This document shows positions 1 to 8,655 of a DNA stretch of 64,000 nt, piece by piece. The stretch is from contig NZ_AJLE01000011.1 in assembly GCF_000296775.1 (NCBI RefSeq), forward strand, positions 1 to 64,000, written 5' to 3'. A program made the position numbers and the translations under genes. The notes below the pieces were generated by a model. It did not search any database and was not told where the DNA came from. It was given only the letters and a program-made list of their open reading frames with translations. Each line of letters begins with the position of its first letter. Positions within the stretch are counted from its first letter, which is position 1. The DNA is from Sulfurovum sp. AR (lineage in GTDB: Bacteria > Campylobacterota > Campylobacteria > Campylobacterales > Sulfurovaceae).

Positions 1-256
1 TTCAGATATAAACATGTTTTTTTATCATAATACGCCTATTCAATTAAGATATAAAGAAAAACGATTTTGTGAACTACTTATAAGACATGTAAACAGAATT
101 GTGCCTAATCATAGGATCTATGATTATGTTTGGGAAGGTGAGGTGAAAGAATCTTATCCTTTAAGACAATTACTTGTTGAACTTAGAAAAAAACTCCCTT
201 TTAATATCATACAGACAAAGATTAGAGAGGGGTATATGATTGAAACTCAAAAATAA
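1..256 (+). CDS. Response regulator, C-terminal DNA-binding part (partial)
   Basis: The reading frame is open to the left edge, so this is the tail of a longer gene. About 84 residues are visible. They look like an OmpR/PhoB-type winged-helix effector domain: a 'LRYKEKRFCELLIRH' helix, a recognition-helix region around 'ESYPLRQLLVELRKKL' and a terminal beta-wing 'REGYMIET'. The receiver domain would lie outside the window. The gene overlaps the following histidine kinase by 17 nt, so the two are probably translationally coupled as a two-component pair. Family assignment rests on pattern only. Confidence 0.7.
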   Translation, partial: SDINMFFYHNTPIQLRYKEKRFCELLIRHVNRIVPNHRIYDYVWEGEVKESYPLRQLLVELRKKLPFNIIQTKIREGYMIETQK

Positions 257-2060
257 ACTTTACCTCATTCTATTTTTGATAACGAGTACATTGATTGTTT
301 TCACAGGAGTAATGTATAGTAATTTTCAGCAGCAAAACCAAAACAACCTAAACGATAAGCTCACTCAAAGTATCCATGTTAATAGACTTTTGTTAAGTTC
401 TGCTGTAAATGATAGCTATCAAACATTTGAAGAGAAAAAAACTTTTTTTACGCGCATCCATCAGAAAACGATAGATGAATTTAAAAAAGATGAAAACATC
501 TCTTTAGTGCAGTTGAGAAATAAAATAGTGTCACTGTTTCAATTAAACGATGTGAAAGTGGATATTTATGTAATCAATAAAGAGTATGTAATCACCGATG
601 CGACCTTTGAAAAAGATATTGGTCTAGATTTTAAAAATATCTTTGGTGGAAAGAAGTATTTCGATAATATATCAAGAGATAATGATATACATATTGAGAA
701 TGATCTTTTAATAGACTATATGGACGAAAGTATCAAAGTGTATTCATGTGCAAGTCTCAATCATGATAAATACCTACAAATGTCCTTTGCTGATCCCTTC
801 ATCTATAAAAAATTACGTCAGACTGTAGAAAATATTTCCAAGAGTACTCAGAACAAAATAAATCTTTTTCGCATTACAAAAACACCTTCTAACGAGGAAT
901 ACTATGAAAACATACTGAACGATGAAACTATCATAAACAAAGAAGAGTATCTTAATTTACAAAAAAAATTTCCTATAAACCGTGTTACTGATGATGCCAT
1001 TATCAATGCGAACCGACAAAACAAAATCATAAGATCAGATAAAAATATTGCAAAAAATTTATTGACGTTTTATATACCAATATTTAGCAAAAAAAAGGAG
1101 GGATCATCACTAGATCGTAATTTCATCATGAAAATGGACATTGATATCAGTGAGTATTTGAATCAACAACAGAAGAACAAAAATATTTTTATTCTCTTAG
1201 GTATTGTTCTGTTTACTTTGATAGGTATCCTATATAATTTTATAAAAAACCACTTTTATTTTCCTATCACCAAAATTACACAAAATTTTAAAGACAATAT
1301 AACGATAAATGATCCAGACTTGCTTAGCAAAAAGGATGAATTTGGGACTTTGGCAAATGAGTATAACACCCTCTATTCAAAACTACAAAACCAAGTAGAA
1401 AATAACCAACACCTTTTGAATGAGAACAAACAGTTCATCGCTGATATGGTCCATCAGATCAGAACACCACTCACTGTTATTATGACCAATGCATCACTCA
1501 TTGAGATGCAAACCCAAGACCAGGTATCTTCCTATATCAAACAAATCAACTCTGCTATTAATATGCTTTCCAACTCCTATGAGGACCTCGCTTATGGTAT
1601 AACCAATGACACTATAGAGTATAAACCTAGTGAGATTGATATTAGCAAATTGCTTCATGAAAGAATTGATTTTTTTGAAGTCATTGCTGAGGCCAATGAG
1701 AAAACCATTGTTACCGATATTGCCATGGATATACACCTCTATATGAATGATATAGAGCTAGAGAGGCTTATAGACAATAACCTCTCTAATGCTATTAAAC
1801 ATAGTCATGACAAAAGTAAGATCAAGATCATTTTGGAGAAAATCAATTCAGAGGTTCTCTTACAATTTATCTCTGAGGGGAAACATATTTATGATGTCTC
1901 TAAGATATTTGATAAAAATTATACAGAGTCTTATGGTGCCAAACGGAGTTTAGGGTTGGGATTAAACATGGTGAAAACCATTTGCGAGAAAAATAATATT
2001 TACTATGCTGTTAACTCAATAAATCATATGAATACCTTTACTTATATTTTCAAAGGTTAG
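240..2060 (+). CDS. Membrane sensor histidine kinase (first of tandem pair)
   Basis: Start is TTG at 240, with an AGAGAGGGG ribosome site a few bases upstream and overlap with the response regulator. The 606 residues read as a transmembrane helix (about 7-25), a roughly 285-residue extracytoplasmic sensor with no recognised fold, a second helix (about 314-333), a HAMP-like linker and a kinase core. The phosphoacceptor is His405 in 'DMVHQIRTPL'. The N box is 'LIDNNLSNAIKH' and the ATP-lid glycines are in 'SLGLGLNMV'. It should autophosphorylate and pass phosphate to the regulator upstream. The core is strikingly similar to that of the next gene, while the sensors differ. The signal sensed is unknown. 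Confidence 0.9.
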   Translation: MKLKNKLYLILFLITSTLIVFTGVMYSNFQQQNQNNLNDKLTQSIHVNRLLLSSAVNDSYQTFEEKKTFFTRIHQKTIDEFKKDENISLVQLRNKIVSLFQLNDVKVDIYVINKEYVITDATFEKDIGLDFKNIFGGKKYFDNISRDNDIHIENDLLIDYMDESIKVYSCASLNHDKYLQMSFADPFIYKKLRQTVENISKSTQNKINLFRITKTPSNEEYYENILNDETIINKEEYLNLQKKFPINRVTDDAIINANRQNKIIRSDKNIAKNLLTFYIPIFSKKKEGSSLDRNFIMKMDIDISEYLNQQQKNKNIFILLGIVLFTLIGILYNFIKNHFYFPITKITQNFKDNITINDPDLLSKKDEFGTLANEYNTLYSKLQNQVENNQHLLNENKQFIADMVHQIRTPLTVIMTNASLIEMQTQDQVSSYIKQINSAINMLSNSYEDLAYGITNDTIEYKPSEIDISKLLHERIDFFEVIAEANEKTIVTDIAMDIHLYMNDIELERLIDNNLSNAIKHSHDKSKIKIILEKINSEVLLQFISEGKHIYDVSKIFDKNYTESYGAKRSLGLGLNMVKTICEKNNIYYAVNSINHMNTFTYIFKG

Positions 2061-2109
2061 TTTAGAAAGAAGTATAGTATACACATTAACAATCAAAGAG
2101 GATAATATT

Positions 2110-3771
2110 ATGAAGCTAAAACATAAAATGAACCAAATATCATCCAGATTAAATGAGTTACATCCTATAGATAGCTCTTTAGTAAGTACACTCTATACTC
2201 TTTCAATTAAAAGTCTTTTAACGGCCATTATATTTACCATACTCGTAACCATATTCTTATATTCTGAACTTACTGATAGTATAGTAGTGTGGTGCAGTAT
2301 TTTGGTTTCATTTTTATTATTAAGACTCTATCATGTCTACCTTTTTAAAACAACGCCTCAAATCCATTCCATTGAAACATGGTACAACACGTTTATGATA
2401 CTTGCTTTTTTAACTGCTATAATGGTATCAATACTGGGTGCTGTATTTATTCACAGTCTTAATGAGTATTATCAACTTTTTATCGTAGCCGCATTATTAG
2501 GTCTTACTGCCGGTGCGACAACGTCATTATCTTCAGATTTACGTATTGCTATAGTGTATATCAGTATTATCATGCTCCCGTTGATCATTTCTATGACCAT
2601 GATACACACATCATTAGCCTTTATACTTCCAGTACTTATGATCTTGTTTTACTTCTCTCAGATACTGATGATATTTAACAGTTATACTCACGAGAAAGAG
2701 ATCAAAGAATTAAAAGCAGAACAGAACCTACTGAACAATTTATTTTCAGAGGTTCCTTTGGGAATGTTCAGCTATGATAAGGATTTAAATGTACTATATG
2801 CGAATAAACATCTCTCTAAGACATTCAATTATGAAGAGAACGAGCTAACGGGACTGAACCTTCACTCGCTTCATGACACAAAATTTATAGATATCCTTCA
2901 GGATACCCTTACCCAAGGGGCACAATCATACGTAGGATCATACAAAGCTATCAATGGCAATACATTTTGGCTCGAAACAACATGGTTTCCTTTTAAAGAT
3001 ATCAATAATAAGGTTCTTGGCGGTATAGGAATCATAGATGATAAAACAAAAGAGCATATGCATGAGGAAGAGCTTAAATCCCTTCATCTAACACTTCAGG
3101 ACCAAGTAAAGAAGAATCAATTTCTATTAAAAGAGAACAAACAATTTATCGCTGACATGGTCCACCAGATAAGAACCCCTCTATCAGTCATTATGACAAA
3201 CGCTTCTCTCATAGAGATGAATTCCGAGTCGGAAATATCATCATATATCACTCAGATCAATTCAGCTATCAATATGCTATCTAACTCGTATGAAGATCTC
3301 TCCTATATTATTTCAAATGATACTCTAGAATACCCGCCAATGGAAATAAATTTGACAGAGTTTCTTGAAGAAAGAATTCATTTTTTTGAAGTCATTGCAC
3401 AAGCCAATAATAAAGGCATATCTACTGATATACAAAACAATATAAACATAACTATCAATGATACAGAATTGGAGAGGCTCATCGATAACAATATATCGAA
3501 TGCTATTAAGCACAGTAATGACAACAGTCAAATAAAAGTCATTTTGAAAAAGGTCAATTCAGAGATCATCTTACAATTTATCTCTGAGGGGAAAAATATC
3601 TATGATGTCTCTAGGATATTTGATAAAAACTATACAGAGTGTTATGGTGCCAAACGGAGTTTGGGATTGGGATTAAACATGGTGAAAACGATTTGTGAAA
3701 AAAACTGTACTCGTTATTATGCCCATTCTCAAGAGGGTATAAATACATTTACTTATATTTTTCAAGGATAA
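2110..3771 (+). CDS. Membrane PAS-domain histidine kinase (second of tandem pair)
   Basis: The 553-residue protein starts 49 nt after the first kinase. About five to six hydrophobic helices fill residues 35-200. A PAS domain follows (about 205-320, beginning near 'LFSEVPLGMFSYDKDLNVLYAN'), then the kinase core. Phosphoacceptor His352 lies in 'DMVHQIRTPL', the N box is 'LIDNNISNAIKH' and the G box is 'SLGLGLNMV'. From residue 340 onward it matches the upstream kinase closely, including 'TNASLIEM' and 'IFDKNYTE', whereas the N-terminal half is unrelated. It probably adds a second input to the same response regulator. No other regulator gene lies beside it. Confidence 0.9.
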   Translation: MKLKHKMNQISSRLNELHPIDSSLVSTLYTLSIKSLLTAIIFTILVTIFLYSELTDSIVVWCSILVSFLLLRLYHVYLFKTTPQIHSIETWYNTFMILAFLTAIMVSILGAVFIHSLNEYYQLFIVAALLGLTAGATTSLSSDLRIAIVYISIIMLPLIISMTMIHTSLAFILPVLMILFYFSQILMIFNSYTHEKEIKELKAEQNLLNNLFSEVPLGMFSYDKDLNVLYANKHLSKTFNYEENELTGLNLHSLHDTKFIDILQDTLTQGAQSYVGSYKAINGNTFWLETTWFPFKDINNKVLGGIGIIDDKTKEHMHEEELKSLHLTLQDQVKKNQFLLKENKQFIADMVHQIRTPLSVIMTNASLIEMNSESEISSYITQINSAINMLSNSYEDLSYIISNDTLEYPPMEINLTEFLEERIHFFEVIAQANNKGISTDIQNNINITINDTELERLIDNNISNAIKHSNDNSQIKVILKKVNSEIILQFISEGKNIYDVSRIFDKNYTECYGAKRSLGLGLNMVKTICEKNCTRYYAHSQEGINTFTYIFQG

Positions 3772-3823
3772 TAAGAAAAGAGAGGCGAACGAAGTCTCAT
3801 GACCTCATTCCAAAAGAGTGAGA

Positions 3824-5812
3824 TTAGAGCTTACACTCCCCAAGTTCTACCTCTCTATACTCTACATCCATCAATTTACATGCACGTTTCATGATGCCTT
3901 CTTGCGTAAATCCGAACTTCTCAAAGAGCTGCTCTGCCGGTGCGGATGCCCCGAAACTCTCCATACCGAGGACATCATCTGCATAACGGTAATACTCTGT
4001 TCCTGTTGCTGCTTCAACGGCAAGCACTTTTGTATTTGGATCAATGACTGCTGCCTTGTACTCTGCATCCTGCTCATTGAAGAGATCAAGACACGGTACG
4101 GAAACCACGTTTGCTTTGATACCAAGCACAGCCAGGTGGCATGCTGCCTTTAGACACGGCATCAACTCTGAACCTGAGGCCATCAGCGTAAAGTTCGCAT
4201 CTTTTCTTTTCTTGACAATATAGGCACCTCTGCTTACATCACCGAAATCTCTTTTTGGCTTCAATGTTTCAAGCTTTTGACGACTCAATACAAAACCGTG
4301 TGGTGCTTTCATGGTCAGTGCTGTTCTCCATGCTTCCACATTCTCCGTAGCATCTGCCGGTCTCCATACATAGAAGTTAGGCAATGCTCTAAACTGTGAC
4401 ATATGCTCGATAGGCTCATGTGTAGGGCCATCTTCCCCTACTCCGATACTGTCATGCGTCCAGACAAAGAAGTTTTGGATCTTTGTCAATGCTGCGATAC
4501 GTGCTGCAGGCTTAAGATAATCAGAGAATACAAAGAAGGTTGCATTGAACGGTATCGTTGTACCATAGAGTGCTATCGCATTGGTAATCGCAGCCATTGA
4601 GTGCTCACGGATACCAAAGTGCAGGTTCCTTCCTTTAGGAAAATCTCCCAGATCTTTCAACTCTGTTTTGTTCGAAGGTGCCAAGTCTGCCGAACCACCG
4701 ATGAAAGATGGAATAGCTGTTGCAATAGCATTAAGGATCTTACCGTTTGAGTCTCTTGTTGCCATCGCTTTATCTCCGGAAAAATCCGGGAATTCGATCG
4801 CAGAGAAGTCAGGGTTAAGCAATCTTGCCAATGCTTCGTTCTGCTCGATAAGCGGTGCCTCTTTTTGTCTGTGTATCCACTCTTTCTCTGCAAGTTCACC
4901 CTGCTCTAATGCACATCTGAATCTCAACAGTACATCTTCCGGTATTTGGAAGAATGCTTCAGGATCAAAACCTTCTTTGGCCTTTGATTCAGCGATAATA
5001 TCAGCACCTAGAGGTGCCCCGTGCGTATGATGAGATCCTTCCATATCACCTGCACCCTTACCGATGATCGTATTGGCAATGATGATCGTAGGTTTAGTGG
5101 CTGTTTTTACTTCTTCCAAGGCTTTTTCAATGTCATCATAACAGTGTCCATTGATCTTCATCACGTTCCAGTTCTGCGCTTCAAAACGTTTTTCAACATC
5201 TTCACTCCATGCGATGCTTGTGTCACCTTCGATCGTAATTGCATTGTTGTCATAGATAAGCACCATATCTTTAAGCCCCAAGTGTCCCGCAAGTGCACAC
5301 GCTTCATAAGAGATACCTTCTTGCAAATCACCGTCACCACAGAGACAGTAGACTTTATGGTCTATCAGTTCACAGGTCTCTGAGTTTACCTGATTGGCAG
5401 TATAGGCTTCTGCCATAGCAAAACCTACCGCATTGGCGATACCCTGTCCCAAAGGACCTGTCGTGATCTCTATACCTTCAGTATGGCCATACTCCGGGTG
5501 TCCCGGTGTCTTAGAGTCTAGTTGACGGAAATTTTTCAAATCATCAAGCGTTACATTGTAACCCCAAAGATGTAAAAGAGAGTAGATCAGTGCCGAAGCA
5601 TGTCCCCCTGAGAAAACCAAACGGTCACGATTGAGCCATTTTGGATTTTTAGGGTTATGGCTCAGCTTTTCACTCAACACCACTGCGATATCCGCAAGAC
5701 CCATAGGTGCACCCGGGTGTCCTGAATTTGCTTTTTGGACCATATCAGCCGCTAAAAATCTGATCGTATTTGCCATCTTTTTACGCATTTTGTTCTGCTC
5801 TGTCATTGCCAT
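3824..5812 (-). CDS. tkt: Transketolase
   Basis: Transketolase moves two-carbon ketol units between sugar phosphates in the pentose phosphate or Calvin cycle, using thiamine diphosphate. The 662 residues are full length for the family. Catalytic His32 sits in 'NSGHPGAPMG', the substrate loop is 'GHPEYGHTEGIEITTGPLGQG'-like near 104-124, and the cofactor motif 'GDGDLQEG' is at 159-166. A central pyrimidine-binding domain and a C-terminal domain follow. An AAGGAA site precedes the ATG. It lies 10 nt downstream of the prenyl synthase gene on the same strand, so the two are likely cotranscribed. Confidence 0.97.
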   Translation of the reverse strand: MAMTEQNKMRKKMANTIRFLAADMVQKANSGHPGAPMGLADIAVVLSEKLSHNPKNPKWLNRDRLVFSGGHASALIYSLLHLWGYNVTLDDLKNFRQLDSKTPGHPEYGHTEGIEITTGPLGQGIANAVGFAMAEAYTANQVNSETCELIDHKVYCLCGDGDLQEGISYEACALAGHLGLKDMVLIYDNNAITIEGDTSIAWSEDVEKRFEAQNWNVMKINGHCYDDIEKALEEVKTATKPTIIIANTIIGKGAGDMEGSHHTHGAPLGADIIAESKAKEGFDPEAFFQIPEDVLLRFRCALEQGELAEKEWIHRQKEAPLIEQNEALARLLNPDFSAIEFPDFSGDKAMATRDSNGKILNAIATAIPSFIGGSADLAPSNKTELKDLGDFPKGRNLHFGIREHSMAAITNAIALYGTTIPFNATFFVFSDYLKPAARIAALTKIQNFFVWTHDSIGVGEDGPTHEPIEHMSQFRALPNFYVWRPADATENVEAWRTALTMKAPHGFVLSRQKLETLKPKRDFGDVSRGAYIVKKRKDANFTLMASGSELMPCLKAACHLAVLGIKANVVSVPCLDLFNEQDAEYKAAVIDPNTKVLAVEAATGTEYYRYADDVLGMESFGASAPAEQLFEKFGFTQEGIMKRACKLMDVEYREVELGECKL

Positions 5813-5822
5813 AGTTATTCCT

Positions 5823-6671
5823 TTAGTTGTGTCTGTATAGGTATGTGTTCATCAAGGGTTGTAAAGCCATTTGCAACTTCTCATCAAAGTCTTCAAATCG
5901 TCTTTGTAAATCTTTTGCCAGAGTGTCTGCTTCTTCGATACTCTTCTCCAGTCCTAAAAGATTGACAAAGCTATTTTTATCGCTGTCATTTCCTGTGGGT
6001 TTTCCCGCCTCTTCTTCACTCTGTGTCTCATCTATGATGTCATCTTGTATCTGGAATAGCAGTCCCAGATCGATACCAAAATCATAGAGGGCATCCTGTA
6101 CCCTCTTCTCAAGTCCTACGATAACGGCTCCCATCTGCATGGAGGTAGCGATGAGTTTGGCCGTTTTGTTCTTATGGAGTGTTTTGACCTGTTCTATATC
6201 CAACGGTGTGTTTTCAAAATAGCAGTCTATGGCTTGTCCAAGTACCATACCACGGCTGCCTCCATCACGCGCAAGCAACTCTACCAGTTTTATTTTCACA
6301 TCTGCACGCAGTGGTGCTTTGGAAATGAGATAGAAAGCATCCGTATTAAGGGCGTCTCCCGCAAGTATGGCAGTCACTTCATCAAAACGTTTATGTAGCG
6401 TCTCATGTCCACGACGCAGATCTGCATCATCCATCGCAGGCAGATCATCATGTATCAGAGAATAGGTATGGAACATTTCAAGTGCTAGTGCTACGGGTAA
6501 AGCACCATTATAAAGCATCGGTTCATAGGCATCAACGATATTTAGAAGTAACATAGGACGAAAACGTTTTCCACCTGCAGTCAGCATCACACCCAGTGCT
6601 TCTTCATAGATAGGATGAAAACTTGGGACTTTTGGTAAGTTTTCGTTTAGATACGTTTCAAATCGTTGCAA
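5823..6671 (-). CDS. ispA: Polyprenyl (farnesyl/geranylgeranyl) diphosphate synthase
   Basis: This trans-isoprenyl diphosphate synthase condenses isopentenyl diphosphate with allylic diphosphates for quinone and cell-wall lipid carriers. The first Asp-rich motif 'DDLPAMDD' is near residue 75 and the second 'DDIID' near 210. 'AGGKRFRP' marks the substrate-binding start. I chose the TTG at 6671 (282 residues) because GAAGG precedes it and a TATAAT-like box lies just upstream. An in-frame ATG at 6728 would add 19 residues but has no ribosome site. Product chain length cannot be read with certainty from the sequence. Confidence 0.88.
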   Translation of the reverse strand: MQRFETYLNENLPKVPSFHPIYEEALGVMLTAGGKRFRPMLLLNIVDAYEPMLYNGALPVALALEMFHTYSLIHDDLPAMDDADLRRGHETLHKRFDEVTAILAGDALNTDAFYLISKAPLRADVKIKLVELLARDGGSRGMVLGQAIDCYFENTPLDIEQVKTLHKNKTAKLIATSMQMGAVIVGLEKRVQDALYDFGIDLGLLFQIQDDIIDETQSEEEAGKPTGNDSDKNSFVNLLGLEKSIEEADTLAKDLQRRFEDFDEKLQMALQPLMNTYLYRHN

Positions 6672-6728
6672 TGTATACCTTCGAAGTTTATTTGTTGAAA
6701 TTATATCAAATTTGGATAAAATAAGCAT

Positions 6729-6953
6729 ATGAAAAAAGAAACATCACGCTTACTTATCACATGGACCAAGCGGCTGCTGGGTTTTATCGCTTTTTTGGTG
6801 TGGGGATATGTTATTTTTAGTATTTCACAATCACCGGCCCCATTTATAGAACAGGCACCCTACTGCATGGGGAGTACCATGCTTATCTTCGCTTTACTGA
6901 CCGCTGCCTATAAAGGTCTGGATCACTGGAGTTTAAATCAAAAAGGGCATTAA
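6729..6953 (+). CDS. Small membrane protein, two helices
   Basis: The 74 residues contain a basic N-terminus, a hydrophobic helix at about 14-33 and a second at about 48-63. I do not recognise a family. The gene is divergent from the prenyl synthase and its stop overlaps the end of shikimate kinase by 4 nt. No clear ribosome site precedes the ATG, but GGATAAAAT lies about 10 nt upstream and could serve as a -10 box for a very short or leaderless transcript. It is probably a real gene given the tight packing. Confidence 0.6.
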   Translation: MKKETSRLLITWTKRLLGFIAFLVWGYVIFSISQSPAPFIEQAPYCMGSTMLIFALLTAAYKGLDHWSLNQKGH

Positions 6954-7462
6954 ACCTTACATTTTTTGGCAATTTGCGCAATCTGTTCCTCTAAAGTAAG
7001 CTTCTCTACATCAATGATCACATCTGCCACTTTTCTATAAGCTTTTTCACGTTCATTATAGAGTTTCTTAGCCTTTTTTTCATCTGAAAAAAGTGGGCGT
7101 TTCGCAAGTTTTGATTTAGCGTTTTTTGCTGTTTTCAAACGGTTATGGATCCAGTCAAAGGAAGCATCAAGCAACACCACCGTCCCCAGTTTCTTAAGGT
7201 TGTTCACTTTGTAAAAACCGCCGCCGCAAGAGATAAGCGTACCTGTCACGCATTTCTCTATCCAGTCGGCAGTGACCTGTTCCTGTGCCCTGAAATACGC
7301 TTCACCCTTTTTCTCAAATATCTTTTTGACCTCTTTGTTCTCTTTGGATTCTATCAGATCATCTGTATCTATGATATAGGTACCGTATTTTTTAGTAAAT
7401 GCACGGGCAGTGGTACCTTTACCTACACCCATGAAACCTATGAGAATAATATTCTTTTTCAA
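6950..7462 (-). CDS. aroK: Shikimate kinase
   Basis: This enzyme phosphorylates shikimate with ATP on the way to chorismate. The P-loop 'GFMGVGKGT' is at residues 9-17, the shikimate-binding Asp lies in 'DTDDLIE' near 34, and the 'SCGGGFY' glycine motif sits near 80. At 170 residues it has the usual length. The start is TTG at 7462, only 3 nt after the stop of the 83-residue gene upstream. Translation is therefore probably coupled to that gene, since no strong ribosome site is visible. Confidence 0.93.
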   Translation of the reverse strand: MKKNIILIGFMGVGKGTTARAFTKKYGTYIIDTDDLIESKENKEVKKIFEKKGEAYFRAQEQVTADWIEKCVTGTLISCGGGFYKVNNLKKLGTVVLLDASFDWIHNRLKTAKNAKSKLAKRPLFSDEKKAKKLYNEREKAYRKVADVIIDVEKLTLEEQIAQIAKKCKV

Positions 7463-7465
7463 AGT

Positions 7466-7717
7466 TTATACCATATTGTAACGGTCTATAATTCTTGAAA
7501 GACGTTTACGCAGATTTTTCAATGCCTCCACCGCGTCTTCACCTTCAGCAACAAGAGATTCAAACTCATCGAACTGTATCTTAGCGACCCAACCGATCTT
7601 GGTATGTTTTTTGATCCCAACAAAACGTACTTCACCAAAATGTTCTTTTGCCATTTTATAAATACGCTCAATTCTTTGATCTAGAGTTTTGACTTCTTTA
7701 TTGCTTTTGTTGCTCAT
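7466..7717 (-). CDS. Conserved-looking small protein upstream of aroK
   Basis: The 83-residue protein has a basic, helical N-terminus, a central strand segment 'GWVAKIQFDEFESLVAEGED' and a C-terminal helix rich in Leu and Arg. The strand-turn-helix layout is faintly like the HicB/UPF0150 fold, but no toxin partner is adjacent, so that is only a suggestion. It is 3 nt upstream of the TTG start of aroK and is likely cotranscribed with it. Its function is unknown. Confidence 0.65.
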   Translation of the reverse strand: MSNKSNKEVKTLDQRIERIYKMAKEHFGEVRFVGIKKHTKIGWVAKIQFDEFESLVAEGEDAVEALKNLRKRLSRIIDRYNMV

Positions 7718-7794
7718 TGCTTTCCTTTTTTTTGATTAGATAGATCCCGTTCAAGCATCATATTTTCATTATGTGTTATAGGACTTTTACTTTC

Positions 7795-7810
7795 TGATAT
7801 AATTATATCA
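7795..7810. promoter_or_regulatory. 16-bp perfect palindrome between divergent genes
   Basis: TGATATAATTATATCA is a perfect palindrome. It contains TATAAT on both strands and lies between the divergent small-protein gene and the SDR gene. It can act as a bidirectional -10 element or as an operator; the sequence does not decide which. Confidence 0.45.
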
Positions 7811-7848
7811 TATCAAAATGGCAAAACTATTACAAAAGGATGAGAGTG

Positions 7849-8541
7849 ATGAAAAACATACTGATCACGGGTGTGAGTTCAGGGCTTGGTGAAGCTTTGG
7901 CTGAAAAATATTTGGAACATGGTGACAATGTCTATGCCATAGGTAAAACCCTGCCGAAAAAACTTGACCATTATCCTCACTTTTTCTTTTTCCCCTATGA
8001 TCTGAGTGAAACATTCATGATCCAGTCTACACTCAAAGAGTTTTTACAACATCGTTCCTTTGACATAGTGATCCTCAATGCAGGGGTTTTAGGTGATATA
8101 AAGACTCTCTCTCAGACTGATCTCATGGATGCCAAAGCAGTAATGGAAGTCAATGTCTGGGCAAACAAGGAGCTTATAGACACCCTCCATGCACATGCAC
8201 AGGTCAAACAGATCGTAGGCATCAGTTCAGGTGCTGCAGTGAATGGATCTAAAGGTTGGGGAGCTTACTCACTTTCTAAAGCAGGTCTCAATATGCTACT
8301 CAGTGTCTATGCCAAAGAGTTGCCGGAGATCCATTTTACCGCACTGGCCCCAGGTGTTATCCGTACCCCTATGGTTGAGCATATCATAGAAGAAGTCGAT
8401 GATGCCCTGTTCCCTTCTGCTAAAAGACTCAAAGAAAATCCTATCCAAACACCTGAGCAAGCAGCCGAAAATCTCATCGATACTTTTCCCAAACTTCTAG
8501 CGTATGAGAGTGGAAGTTTTTTAGATGTAAGGACCATGTAA
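7849..8541 (+). CDS. Short-chain dehydrogenase/reductase (SDR)
   Basis: The 230-residue Rossmann enzyme carries the cofactor motif 'TGVSSGLG' near its start, 'LNAGVLG' near 80, the catalytic Ser in 'GISSGAAVNG' and the Tyr-Lys pair in 'YSLSK'. These are the classical SDR features for NAD(P)-dependent oxidoreduction. The substrate is not evident. The ATG at 7849 was preferred over the in-frame ATG at 7840 because AAAGGA sits 8 nt before it. The gene stands alone, with a hairpin region after it. Confidence 0.88.
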   Translation: MKNILITGVSSGLGEALAEKYLEHGDNVYAIGKTLPKKLDHYPHFFFFPYDLSETFMIQSTLKEFLQHRSFDIVILNAGVLGDIKTLSQTDLMDAKAVMEVNVWANKELIDTLHAHAQVKQIVGISSGAAVNGSKGWGAYSLSKAGLNMLLSVYAKELPEIHFTALAPGVIRTPMVEHIIEEVDDALFPSAKRLKENPIQTPEQAAENLIDTFPKLLAYESGSFLDVRTM

Positions 8542-8553
8542 AATAAGCGTAAA

Positions 8554-8655
8554 AAATGATCTAGTGTGCAGTAGATTTTGTCTTTGAGTCTTGAAGGACT
8601 AGTAAACCTAGTTCAAAAGCCTCAAAGATGAAAGATGCTGTGCAATGGATCATTT
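8554..8655. terminator. Long imperfect inverted repeat between convergent genes
   Basis: Two arms of about 48 nt pair imperfectly around a short loop near 8603-8607. Outer ends AAATGATC / GATCATTT and the inner block TCTTTGAG (8581-8588) / CTCAAAGA (8621-8628) are exact. It fills the space between the SDR gene and the convergent MATE gene, so a bidirectional terminator is likely. It could also be the remains of a palindromic mobile element. Confidence 0.5.

Noticed and set aside
7466-7717. HicB-type antitoxin
   Set aside because: Only a faint strand-turn-helix resemblance; there is no HicA-like partner and the gene is tied to aroK.
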